Source: a bacterium (lineage in GTDB: Bacteria > Vulcanimicrobiota > Vulcanimicrobiia > Vulcanimicrobiales > SCRA01). Taken from it: a DNA stretch of 33,179 nucleotides. The DNA is taken from positions 1 through 33,179 of the forward strand of contig SCQY01000253.1 in the NCBI GenBank assembly GCA_004298665.1. The letters run 5' to 3'. Both the position numbers and the translations under genes were made by a program. Positions 1 through 6,586 of the stretch are shown in pieces. Position 1 is the first letter of the stretch. Each line of letters begins with the position of its first letter. Below the pieces are notes generated by a model. That model was not told the DNA's origin and did not search any database. It worked only from the letters and a program-made list of their open reading frames with translations.

Positions 1-19
1 TACCGACGCCGGACTCCAT
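1..19 (-). CDS. Start of a Suf-cluster gene (probably sufB), cut by the window edge
   Basis: An ATG on the minus strand lies 7 nt after the sufC stop and opens a frame (M-E-S-G-V-G) that runs off the left edge. In many suf operons sufC is next to sufB or sufD, so this is probably the start of one of them. Only six residues are visible and no clear Shine-Dalgarno sequence precedes the ATG, so identity rests on gene order alone. Confidence 0.35.
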
Positions 20-26
20 GACGAGA

Positions 27-782
27 TCAGGCGACGCCACCGGCAACCTCCTCGCGAATCGGGTCGTAACCGTCGCGCTCGATGCGGTCGGCGAGGTCGG
101 CTCCTCCTTGCTTGACGATGCGCCCATCCATCATCACGTGGACGCTGTCGGGGCGCAGGTACTGGAGGATGCGCGGGTAGTGCGTGATGACCAGCAGGCC
201 CGTCTCGGAGTTCGCGGAACGCACGGCGTTCACGCTCTCGCCGACGGCCCGCAGTGCATCGACGTCGAGGCCTGAGTCCGTTTCGTCGAGGATGGCGTAC
301 TTCGGCTGAAAGACGGCCATCTGCAGCATCTCTAAACGCTTCTTCTCACCACCGGAGAAGCCGTCGTTGACATAGCGTGAAACCACCGAGGTGTCCATGC
401 CCAAGAGCTGCATCTTCTCGGTGACCAGCTTCTTGAATTTGGCTGGTGGCAGCACGTCGTCGGGGCGCAGTGCCGTGCGCGCACCGCGCAGGAAGTTTGC
501 CACGCTTACGCCGGGGATCGCCGCCGGGTATTGGAATGAAAGGAAGAGGCCGGCACGCGCGCGCTCGTGGGGGCGCAGAGCCAGCAAGTCGCTTCCGTCG
601 AGCGTGGCGCTCCCGCCGGTGATGGTGTACTTGGGATGGCCCGTCAAGGCGAACGACAGGGTGGATTTTCCCGAGCCGTTGGGGCCCATCAGGGCATGCA
701 CCCGGCCAGGCTCGACCGTGAGGTCGATCCCCTTCAGAATTTCTTTCGATTCGACCGAGACCCGCAGGCCGCGGACGATCAA
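27..782 (-). CDS. sufC: SufC, Fe-S cluster assembly ATPase
   Basis: ABC-type ATPase of the SUF iron-sulfur assembly complex; in the family SufC works in the cytoplasm with SufB and SufD to build Fe-S clusters. The 251-residue product is the usual family length. Visible motifs are Walker A GPNGSGKS (33-40), the Q-loop Gln (84), the SufC-type signature GFSGGEKKR (141-149), Walker B ending in LDETDSGLD (Glu about 167) and the switch His (201). I chose the TTG start at 782-780 because GGAG lies 6 nt upstream and the domain begins there (LIVRGLRV). An in-frame ATG at 845 would add 21 residues, but it falls inside the -10 box of a good promoter and so should not be in the transcript. The gene is divergent from the sufR-like gene and probably repressed by it. 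Confidence 0.95.
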   Translation of the reverse strand: MIVRGLRVSVESKEILKGIDLTVEPGRVHALMGPNGSGKSTLSFALTGHPKYTITGGSATLDGSDLLALRPHERARAGLFLSFQYPAAIPGVSVANFLRGARTALRPDDVLPPAKFKKLVTEKMQLLGMDTSVVSRYVNDGFSGGEKKRLEMLQMAVFQPKYAILDETDSGLDVDALRAVGESVNAVRSANSETGLLVITHYPRILQYLRPDSVHVMMDGRIVKQGGADLADRIERDGYDPIREEVAGGVA

Positions 783-788
783 GCCCTT

Positions 789-792
789 CTCC
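789..792 (-). promoter_or_regulatory. Shine-Dalgarno site that sets the sufC start
   Basis: GGAG on the minus strand, 6 nt before the TTG at 782. It supports the short SufC form over the ATG at 845. Confidence 0.6.
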
Positions 793-844
793 AACTCAGG
801 AATCCTCTCGCGTGGCAAACAACGATGTGGGACGTGCGCCTCCA

Positions 845-873
845 AGTCTACCGAGCGGCTTGGGGAAAGTCAA
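845..873 (-). promoter_or_regulatory. Sigma70-like promoter for the sufC operon
   Basis: On the minus strand TTGACT (873-868) is followed after exactly 17 nt by TAGACT (850-845). This is the best promoter match in the window. Transcription should begin near 838, giving a leader of about 55 nt before the TTG start of sufC. Confidence 0.65.
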
Positions 874-902
874 GGAGACCCTGGTTTTTCTTCCGGCGGC
901 TA

Positions 903-911
903 TGGTATACT
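903..911 (+). promoter_or_regulatory. Extended -10 promoter for the sufR-like gene
   Basis: TGG followed by TATACT (906-911) is an extended -10 element. No convincing -35 is present (GGTTTT at 17-nt spacing). It is back to back with the sufC promoter, so one bound regulator could cover both. I could not find a clear inverted-repeat operator between them. Confidence 0.5.
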
Positions 912-953
912 GCGCTCGGGGACGCGCGGCGACCGTGCGTGATAGAGATTATC

Positions 954-1631
954 GTGGAATCCGAAGAGCGTTTTTTTCAGAGCACCCGCGGGAAGATCGT
1001 GGAGAGCCTCGGACGCACCGGGGGCGCGACGGCCCGTGAGATCGCCGCAGAGCTTGGGCTGACCCCCAACGCGGTGCGGCAGCAGTTGTCGACGCTCGTC
1101 ATGGAAGGCCTGGTCCAGACACGCCCGACCCGTCGCGGCCCCACCAAACCAACGCTGCTCTATCATTTGACGCAGAAGGCGGAGCGGCTCTTCCCGCAGC
1201 GCACGGACCAGCTGCTCCATCTCGTGCTCAGTCAGATTGCCGACGACGACGGGGACGAGCGCATCAATGATCTCTTCCGCAGCATCGGCAAGCGCTCCGC
1301 GGAGAAGTTTCGCTCGCGCCTGGAAGGGAAGGACTATGCCGGGAAGGTCCACGAACTGGCGGCGATCCTCCGCGAGCAGGGCGTCATCGCCGACGTCGAG
1401 CAGCGCGCTGACGGAAAGCTCGTGCTTCGCGAGCACAACTGCCCCTTCGCCGGCTCGGTGAGGAACCATCCCGAAGTCTGCACGCTGATTCACACGGTTA
1501 TGGACGAGCTGCTCCCCGGAGAACAGAACCACACCACGTCCTTCGCCAAGGGGGACGACGTCTGCACCTTCGAGCTCACCGCTGACGTAGCCGAAACGGC
1601 AGCCGAGGCGGTCAAGATGGGACGATCATGA
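954..1631 (+). CDS. sufR: SufR-like Fe-S-sensing transcriptional regulator
   Basis: A 225-residue DNA-binding regulator. An N-terminal winged helix-turn-helix (about 10-75; TAREIAAELGLTPNAVRQQL is the recognition region) is followed by a C-terminal domain with three cysteines, C163, C176 and C204. The first two are 12 residues apart (NCPFAGSVRNHPEVC), as in the cluster-binding segment of SufR repressors, which bind an Fe-S cluster and repress suf operons. The GTG at 954 has AGAG 6 nt upstream; the frame stays open upstream without domain content, so longer starts were not used. It is divergent from sufC, and its stop overlaps the next start in an ATGA, so it is co-translated with the scaffold-like gene. 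The family call is strong; the exact operator is unknown. Confidence 0.85.
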   Translation: MESEERFFQSTRGKIVESLGRTGGATAREIAAELGLTPNAVRQQLSTLVMEGLVQTRPTRRGPTKPTLLYHLTQKAERLFPQRTDQLLHLVLSQIADDDGDERINDLFRSIGKRSAEKFRSRLEGKDYAGKVHELAAILREQGVIADVEQRADGKLVLREHNCPFAGSVRNHPEVCTLIHTVMDELLPGEQNHTTSFAKGDDVCTFELTADVAETAAEAVKMGRS

Positions 1632-2149
1632 ACTACGCCAAGTTCCAGGAACTCGTGACTGCCCGCGAAGGCTTCCGAGCGATGGACGATGCTACCGCGA
1701 CGGGAGAATATTTCAGCGACTCCTGCGGCGACCTCTACACGTTCTATCTGAAGGTGGGACGCGGAGAAGTCATCGAGGACATCTCCTATTTCACCACGGG
1801 CTGCGGCTTCGGCACGGCCACCTGCAGTCTGCTCGTGGAGATGGCGCGCGGCAAGACCGTAGCCGAGGCGGCGCAGATCGACGAGAGCACGCTCAACGCT
1901 GCGCTGGGCGGCTACCCCGAGAAGAAGAAGGACTACCCCGAGCGCTCGATCGCCGCGCTGCGTAACGCGATCGAGAACTATCGCGCCAAGGGCGGTGCGC
2001 AAACTGCCGGCGCGCCGGCGGACTGGACGACGCCGCTGCCCGTTGACCCTGCCCCCGCGGCACAGGCGACGACCGAAGAGCTCAAGAACGGGCCGCGCGT
2101 CTTCCATGACGGCGGGAAACTCACCATCAAGCTGGGCTCGATCACCTAA
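1628..2149 (+). CDS. IscU/SufU-like Fe-S scaffold protein with altered third ligand
   Basis: A 173-residue protein related to the IscU/NifU N-terminal scaffold family, on which Fe-S clusters are assembled. Residues 31-75 carry SCGDLYTFYLKV and TTGCGFGTATCSLLVEMARG, giving C33, D35 and C59 in the positions of the first two ligand cysteines and the conserved Asp. The region that holds the third ligand Cys in IscU (HCS, before the last helix) reads DYPERSIAALRNAI, so that Cys is absent; an extra Cys (C66) lies seven residues after C59. After about residue 125 there is a Pro/Ala-rich linker and a 20-residue tail (GPRVFHDGGKLTIKLGSIT) not found in IscU. It overlaps the sufR-like stop by ATGA and its 3' end overlaps mgsA, which converges, by 8 nt. 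Whether it is a true scaffold or a carrier cannot be told from sequence. Confidence 0.8.
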   Translation: MNYAKFQELVTAREGFRAMDDATATGEYFSDSCGDLYTFYLKVGRGEVIEDISYFTTGCGFGTATCSLLVEMARGKTVAEAAQIDESTLNAALGGYPEKKKDYPERSIAALRNAIENYRAKGGAQTAGAPADWTTPLPVDPAPAAQATTEELKNGPRVFHDGGKLTIKLGSIT

Positions 2150-2564
2150 GCAGAGCGGCGTTCGCCTCCGTGCGATGATAGCCGACGTCGGAGAACAGCG
2201 GCGAAGAGATCAGCAGATCGGCCGAGCGACGGTTGCAGGCGATCGGGATGTCATGCAGCACCGCCAGGCGCAGCAGCATCTTCACGTCTACGTCGTGGGG
2301 CTGGGGCGTCAGCGGATCCCAGAAGAAGAAGACGACGTCGATGCGCCGCTCAGCGATCATCGCCCCCACTTGGGCGTCGCCGCCCATTGGGCCCGAGAGC
2401 AGCAAGTTGATCGGCAGGTCGAGATGCTTGAGCACGGTCTGCCCGGTCGTGGCAGTGGCAAAAAGCGTGCACTGCGCCAGTGTCCCGCGATTGAAGGAGG
2501 CCCATTGGGCCATCTCTTCCTTGCAGCGGTCGTGAGCGATCAAGACGACGGATAGGCGTTCCAT
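2142..2564 (-). CDS. mgsA: Methylglyoxal synthase
   Basis: Converts dihydroxyacetone phosphate to methylglyoxal and phosphate, a cytoplasmic bypass of lower glycolysis. The 140-residue product carries all family signatures: IAHDRCK (H11, D12, K15), SGPMGGDAQVG (57-67) with the catalytic-type Asp 63, FFWDPL (80-85), PHDVDV (His 90, Asp 93) and the CNR motif (110-112). The ATG at 2564 is preferred because AGGA lies 8 nt upstream; an in-frame ATG at 2573 would add three residues and has no room for a ribosome site. It is the last gene of a leftward run with an MBL-fold hydrolase (46-nt gap) and an O-methyltransferase. The MBL protein resembles glyoxalase II enzymes, so the pair may make and dispose of methylglyoxal products. 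Confidence 0.93.
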   Translation of the reverse strand: MERLSVVLIAHDRCKEEMAQWASFNRGTLAQCTLFATATTGQTVLKHLDLPINLLLSGPMGGDAQVGAMIAERRIDVVFFFWDPLTPQPHDVDVKMLLRLAVLHDIPIACNRRSADLLISSPLFSDVGYHRTEANAALLR

Positions 2565-2610
2565 GGATCCCATCCTACCCTTGTTGTCTTAACGATACCT
2601 CAAGCGTACA

Positions 2611-3249
2611 TCACCGTTCCTGGAGAAAGGGATTGTGCAGGCGCTCGCGCCCGATGGTCGTCTTCGGGCCGTGGCCGGGATGGACGATCGTCCCATCGGG
2701 GAGTGCCAGCAAGCGCTCGCGCAGCGATGCGAGAATGCGCTCCATGTTGCCGCCCGGCAGATCGGTTCGCCCGATGCTGCCGAAGAAGAGCGTGTCGCCC
2801 GTGAAGGCCAGGTGCTCGCCTTCATGCTGCGTCAAGAAGGTGCAGCTGCCGGGCGTGTGCCCCGGCGTGTGGAGCACCTCGAGCGCCACGTTTCCCGCGC
2901 GGATCACGTCGCCGTCGGCGAGTTCACGATCGATAGCGATCACGCGCGGCACCTCAATCCCCAACCACGCCGCCTGTATCGCCAATTCACGATAGAGCGG
3001 AAGATCGTCCGAATGGAGCGCTCCTTCCGCGGCTGTACGCTCCTTGAGCTCCGCCAGCGCGCCGATATGATCGATGTGAGCATGCGTGTGGAGCAGAACG
3101 CGCGCACGCAGTCTATGGCGCTCGAGCGCGGCGACGACGCGCTCGCTTTCGTCTCCGCCGTCGATCACGATCGCCTCGCCGCTAACTTCGTCGCCGAAGA
3201 TCGTGCAGTTGCACTGCAGCGGGCCGACCACGAGCTGTTCGAATATCAC
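2611..3249 (-). CDS. MBL-fold metallohydrolase (glyoxalase II-like)
   Basis: A 212-residue metallo-beta-lactamase-fold hydrolase of the YcbL/glyoxalase II type. The metal-binding HxHxDH motif is HAHIDH (56-61); further ligands are the His of TPGHTPGS (about 128-135), the Asp of FTGDTLF and the His of HPGHGPKTT. It lacks the extra C-terminal domain of classical glyoxalase II, as YcbL-like proteins do. It starts at a GTG, 10 nt after the O-methyltransferase stop, and is followed 46 nt later by methylglyoxal synthase. Thioester hydrolysis (for example S-lactoylglutathione-type or bacillithiol-type substrates) is a reasonable guess from family and context, but no thiol partner gene is in the window. 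Confidence 0.88.
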   Translation of the reverse strand: MIFEQLVVGPLQCNCTIFGDEVSGEAIVIDGGDESERVVAALERHRLRARVLLHTHAHIDHIGALAELKERTAAEGALHSDDLPLYRELAIQAAWLGIEVPRVIAIDRELADGDVIRAGNVALEVLHTPGHTPGSCTFLTQHEGEHLAFTGDTLFFGSIGRTDLPGGNMERILASLRERLLALPDGTIVHPGHGPKTTIGRERLHNPFLQER

Positions 3250-3259
3250 CGTGAGGAAC

Positions 3260-3889
3260 CTAGTCGATGCGCGCGGCGACGCCCACGCCGTCTCCGACCG
3301 GGATGATCGTGGCGTCGAGCTGCGGGTGGTTGAGGAAGACGTGGTTGAAGCGGCGGATAGCTTTGGTTGGCGCGTCGTCGTCCGGACGCTCGGCCGCTCC
3401 AGCGCGCCCGTGCCACAGCAGGTTGTCGACGACTACCAGGCCCGAGAGTTTCAACAAGGGCACGGCGTAGTGAAGGTAACCCTCGTACTCTTCTTTGATG
3501 GCATCGATGAAGACGATGTCGAGATTACGCTGCTGAAAGGCCGGCAGCACCTCGAGTGCCGGCTGATTGATGATCTCGACGCGTTCGCTTACGCCCGCTC
3601 GCTCGAGAAAGGAGACGGCGAGCTTCGTGCGTTCGATGTCCGGGTCGATGGTCCAGATCTTTCCCGCCGGCGGCATGGCCTGGGCCATCCAAAGCGTGGA
3701 AAAGCCGTAGGCCGTTCCCAGCTCCAAGATACGGTTAGCTTGCATGCAGTGGACGAGCGTCGAGAGCAAGCGTGCCGAGGCGCGGTCGAGGATGGGTACA
3801 CCGTCAGCATGGCCTCGTTGCTCGAGCTCCAGCAATAGCGCGGGCGGCTCGCGGTGCAGGCGTTGGAGGTAGGCGAGATCGTCCGACAC
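3260..3889 (-). CDS. SAM-dependent O-methyltransferase (family 3)
   Basis: A 209-residue class I methyltransferase of the cation-dependent O-methyltransferase family (catechol and caffeoyl-CoA type). The SAM-binding loop is ELGTAYG (56-62); the metal-site residues are D129 in FIDA, and D155 and N156 in VVDNLLW. The C-terminus IIPVGDGVGVA is typical of the family. The GTG start at 3889 is well supported by AAAGGAG ending 6 nt upstream (plus-strand 3896-3902). It leads the leftward run with the MBL hydrolase and mgsA and is divergent from the superoxide dismutase gene. The acceptor is probably a catechol-like hydroxyl but cannot be named from sequence. Confidence 0.9.
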   Translation of the reverse strand: MSDDLAYLQRLHREPPALLLELEQRGHADGVPILDRASARLLSTLVHCMQANRILELGTAYGFSTLWMAQAMPPAGKIWTIDPDIERTKLAVSFLERAGVSERVEIINQPALEVLPAFQQRNLDIVFIDAIKEEYEGYLHYAVPLLKLSGLVVVDNLLWHGRAGAAERPDDDAPTKAIRRFNHVFLNHPQLDATIIPVGDGVGVAARID

Positions 3890-4019
3890 GTCACACTCCT
3901 TTGATGCGTACCGCCCGGCGTTGGCGCAAGAACGGGAGAAATCCTGGCGGCGCAGGAAGCGTGCGCGAGCGGCGAGTAGGAGACTTCCACGTCATAACGA
4001 GAGCAAGAGAGGACGGCAT

Positions 4020-4622
4020 ATGGCACTGCTGACGAAAGAAACCTACACGGCGAAGAAGTGGTCCTACACAGAGCTGCACGGCATGTCCGAGAAGACGGTC
4101 GGCATGCATTTCGGATTGTACGAAGGGTACGTCAAGAATACGAACCTGCTCAACGAGCAGATCTCCGAGTTGATCGCAGCCAACGGCAGTAAGGGCTCCG
4201 ACCCGAAGTTTGCGGAGCTCCAGCGGCGTCTCGGATTCGAGTACAGCGGAATGCGCCTGCATGAGTATTACTTCGACAACCTGACGCCTAGCGGCTCGGG
4301 GAAGCCCGGGAGCAAGCTTTCTGCGGCGATCTCGTCGAGCTTCGGCGACTTCGAGAAGTGGAAGTCTGAGTTCTTCGCGATCGGCGGCATGCGCGGCGTC
4401 GGCTGGGCGATCCTCTACCAGGATCCCACCAACGGCTGGCTCACCAACGCCTGGGTCACGCTGCATCAAGAGGATGCCCTGGTCGGCTTCAACCCGGTGC
4501 TGGTCATGGACGTCTGGGAGCATGCCTATCTTCTGGACTACAAGCCGTCGGAGCGCGGCAAGTACATCGAGGCGTTCTACGCTAACATCGACTGGAATGC
4601 GGTCGAGCGGCGCCTGAGGTGA
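4020..4622 (+). CDS. Fe/Mn-family superoxide dismutase
   Basis: A 200-residue cytoplasmic member of the Fe/Mn superoxide dismutase family, which turns superoxide into oxygen and hydrogen peroxide. The four metal ligands can be placed: H30 (in MHFGLYEGYV), H81 (RLHEYYFDNL), D164 and H168 (MDVWEHAYLLDY). The residue four after the first ligand, usually a second-sphere His, is Tyr (Y34), and the gateway-like Tyr is at +7 (Y37), not +8. A Gln at 150 (HQEDAL) takes the place of the MnSOD-type active-site Gln, which hints at Mn use. AGAGGA lies 6 nt before the ATG. The gene stands alone between the divergent methyltransferase and the LON-domain gene. Activity is likely but metal choice is uncertain. 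Confidence 0.85.
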   Translation: MALLTKETYTAKKWSYTELHGMSEKTVGMHFGLYEGYVKNTNLLNEQISELIAANGSKGSDPKFAELQRRLGFEYSGMRLHEYYFDNLTPSGSGKPGSKLSAAISSSFGDFEKWKSEFFAIGGMRGVGWAILYQDPTNGWLTNAWVTLHQEDALVGFNPVLVMDVWEHAYLLDYKPSERGKYIEAFYANIDWNAVERRLR

Positions 4623-4628
4623 ACGCGG

Positions 4629-4650
4629 GGGCGGCGCTTCGGCGCCGCCC
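4629..4650 (+). terminator. Perfect GC hairpin after the dismutase gene
   Basis: A 9-bp perfect stem (4629-4637 with 4642-4650) closed by TTCG, 6 nt after the dismutase stop. There is no T-run, so it may slow RNA decay or attenuate transcription more than terminate it. It ends 27 nt before the next start codon. Confidence 0.5.
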
Positions 4651-4677
4651 TACGCCCGCGTCGCAAGGAGGACGATC

Positions 4678-5379
4678 GTGAATACGCTGCGCCTCTTCCC
4701 CCTGGGATCCGTGTTCTTTCCCGGTGCGACGATGAACATCCACGTTTTCGAAGAGCGCTACCGGCGCATGGTGCGCGAGTGCGTCGAGGACGATGCTCCG
4801 TTCGGTATCGCGTTGGTTCGCGAAGGCACCGAGGTGGGCGATCCGTCCTGCAATCCCCATTCGATCGGCACGGAAGCGCGCATCATGCGCTGCGATCCGC
4901 TGCCCGAAGGGCGTTTCCTGCTGGACGTGCGCGGAGAGCGGCGCTTCAGCATCGTGCGCCTGCTCGCGCGCGAGCCGTATCTCTTGGCCGAAGTGGAGTA
5001 CTTGGCCGAGCCGCCGCCCACTGCCGCCGCCGGAGAACTGGTGGCGCGAGCGCGGGCCGGCCTGCCCGCCTACGTAGATCTCCTGGCGAAGATGGCCAAC
5101 GTGCAGCTCGACATGCCCGATCTCCCCGACGATCCCGTTGTGGCCTCATACGTCATCGCGCAGACGCTCCAGACCAATGATGCCGCCAAGCAGCGCCTGC
5201 TCGAGGTCTCTCGCGCCGACGAGCGCTTACGCGCTGAGTTGGCCGTGCTGCAGCGCGCCACTGCGGCGCTGGAGCGCATCGCCGCGCAGCGCGAGAGCGC
5301 GGCGCGCGGCGAGCCGACGACGAGCGGCAAGCGCAAAGATCAAGAGCGCCTGTTCGGCGTCTACTTCTCCCCGAATTAG
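4678..5379 (+). CDS. LON substrate-binding-domain protein
   Basis: A 233-residue stand-alone protein of the LON N-terminal (substrate-binding) domain family, without the ATPase and protease parts of Lon. The opening NTLRLFPLGSVFFPGATMNIHVFEERYRRMV is the hallmark of the domain; the beta-rich core runs to about 115 and the rest is a helical bundle ending in a charged tail. The GTG start has a strong AAGGAGG 6 nt upstream. Such proteins may recognise or present proteins for degradation, but their role is not settled. The TAG stop takes its last base from the inserted element at 5379, so the original stop was probably TAA shared with folD on the other strand. Confidence 0.88.
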   Translation: MNTLRLFPLGSVFFPGATMNIHVFEERYRRMVRECVEDDAPFGIALVREGTEVGDPSCNPHSIGTEARIMRCDPLPEGRFLLDVRGERRFSIVRLLAREPYLLAEVEYLAEPPPTAAAGELVARARAGLPAYVDLLAKMANVQLDMPDLPDDPVVASYVIAQTLQTNDAAKQRLLEVSRADERLRAELAVLQRATAALERIAAQRESAARGEPTTSGKRKDQERLFGVYFSPN

Positions 5380-5400
5380 GGGCCTGTCGGGTTATGGCAC
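5379..5400 (+). repeat. Left terminal inverted repeat of the MITE-like element
   Basis: 22 nt, a perfect reverse complement of 5626-5647. Three of the next four bases also match. Confidence 0.9.
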
Positions 5401-5625
5401 GGCGTGCTGCTGGGAATGAATCGCCCGAAGTCGAGGAGAGCGCGAGGGCGCAGAGCGGCGTTCTGTAACCGAGCGCACGACGACGAGGTCGGGTGATTTC
5501 ATCCCAGCCCTTCGGGTTGCGGGCGGCACGGACCGGCGGCTTCATCGCTCGTCGCTCAAATGACGCTGCCATTCAGCGCTCCTCGCTTCTTGCCGGCGGC
5601 CCGTGGCGCCTCGCAACAGCGCGCG

Positions 5626-5647
5626 GTGCCATAACCCGACAGGCCCC
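5626..5647 (-). repeat. Right terminal inverted repeat of the MITE-like element
   Basis: 22 nt, a perfect reverse complement of 5379-5400, followed directly by TA. Confidence 0.9.
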
Positions 5648-6507
5648 TAAGAGCGTTCGGCGGCGGCGATCACGTTGCGCATCAGCGCCACGTTGGTCAC
5701 GGGCCCGACGCCGCCCGGCACGGGGGTGATGGCCCCGGCGACGCGTGCGACCTCCTCGTAGGCGACATCACCTTTGAGCACGCCGTTGACGACGGTGGTT
5801 CCGACATCAACGACGGTCACTCCCGGTGAAACCATCTGCGCGGTGATCAAGCCGGGAACGCCGGCGGCTACCACCAGCACTTCCGCTTCACGCGTGTGCC
5901 GCGCGAGATCCGTCGTGGCGATGTGGCAGGTCGTCACCGTGGCATCGGCGGCCAGCAGCAGCAGCGAGACAGGGAGGCCCACGACGACCGAACGTCCGAC
6001 GACCACGGCGCGCTTTCCGCGCACTGGCCAGGCGGGCGACGCTTCCAGCAGCAGCATGACCGCTTGCGGGGTCGCGGGCACGAAGAGCGGATCGTGGCCG
6101 TAGGCCAGACGCCCCTGATTGGCGGGGTTGGTGGCGTCGACGTCCTTGCGTTCCGGGATGGACGGCGCGATGCGTTCGATCCGGAGATGACGCGGCAGCG
6201 GCTGGTGCAGGAGGACGCCGTGGATCGAAGGATCCTCGCCCAAGACCTGCAGGCGCCGCTGTACGCGCTCTTCCGCGGCGTCGGCCGACATCTGCTCGAG
6301 ATCGACCTCGATGCCGATCTTCGCCCCGAGTTTCAGGAGCGAGCGGGCGTAGGCCAAGCTGGATTCGTCTTCGCCCACCATCTCCACAACCAGACGCGGC
6401 GCGTTGCCTGCTTCCCGTAAGCTTTCGGCACGTCGTGTCAGGTCGGCGGTCAGCTCGCGCGCCAGGGCGCGGCCGTCGAGGAGGGTGGCGGTGATCTCCA
6501 ACTGCAT
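5647..6507 (-). CDS. folD: FolD-like methylene-THF dehydrogenase/cyclohydrolase, divergent
   Basis: A 286-residue protein with the FolD fold over its whole length: N-terminal folate-binding domain, NADP-binding GRSVVVGLPVSLLLL (161-175) and the C-terminal PGGVGPVTNVAL. FolD oxidises 5,10-methylene-THF and hydrolyses the product to 10-formyl-THF. Key positions differ: in the YxxxK motif the ungapped alignment puts Leu57 at the catalytic Lys (YARSLLK), and the QLPLP motif reads HQPLP, with His101 at the usual Gln; the Asp of KDVD (122) is kept. It may therefore be a paralog with changed or partial activity. The ATG at 6507 begins the domain, but GGAG sits only 1 nt from it, so the start is not certain. 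The stop TAG includes a base from the MITE-like element. It is divergent from the peroxiredoxin-like gene. Confidence 0.85.
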   Translation of the reverse strand: MQLEITATLLDGRALARELTADLTRRAESLREAGNAPRLVVEMVGEDESSLAYARSLLKLGAKIGIEVDLEQMSADAAEERVQRRLQVLGEDPSIHGVLLHQPLPRHLRIERIAPSIPERKDVDATNPANQGRLAYGHDPLFVPATPQAVMLLLEASPAWPVRGKRAVVVGRSVVVGLPVSLLLLAADATVTTCHIATTDLARHTREAEVLVVAAGVPGLITAQMVSPGVTVVDVGTTVVNGVLKGDVAYEEVARVAGAITPVPGGVGPVTNVALMRNVIAAAERS

Positions 6508-6586
6508 ACTCCGAGGGGTGAAATGGCGGCATTGCCTTCTGGAGCATGTGGGCGGGACCCTGGCCGAGAGGCAAGAAGGCTGTACG

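Larger units (their letters stand above)
5379..5647. mobile_element. 269-bp MITE-like element flanked by TA
   Basis: The two ends (5379-5400 and 5626-5647) are perfect 22-bp terminal inverted repeats beginning GGGGCCTGTCGG. The dinucleotide TA flanks both sides (5377-5378 and 5648-5649), as expected for a target duplication by a Tc1/mariner/IS630-type or IS5-group transposase. No transposase or credible gene lies inside, so it would have moved by an enzyme made elsewhere. An imperfect internal inverted repeat (about 5411-5431 against 5492-5510) suggests a folded transcript. It separates the convergent LON-domain gene and folD and provides the third base of both stop codons. The family of the parent element is not recognised. 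Confidence 0.75.

Noticed and set aside
567..953. N-terminal extension of the sufR-like gene
   Set aside because: It runs antisense to sufC and through its promoter, with low-complexity sequence and no domain content.
5153..5572. Open frame crossing the LON-domain gene end and the MITE-like element
   Set aside because: It spans an insertion boundary and is antisense to a real gene; chance frame in GC-rich DNA.
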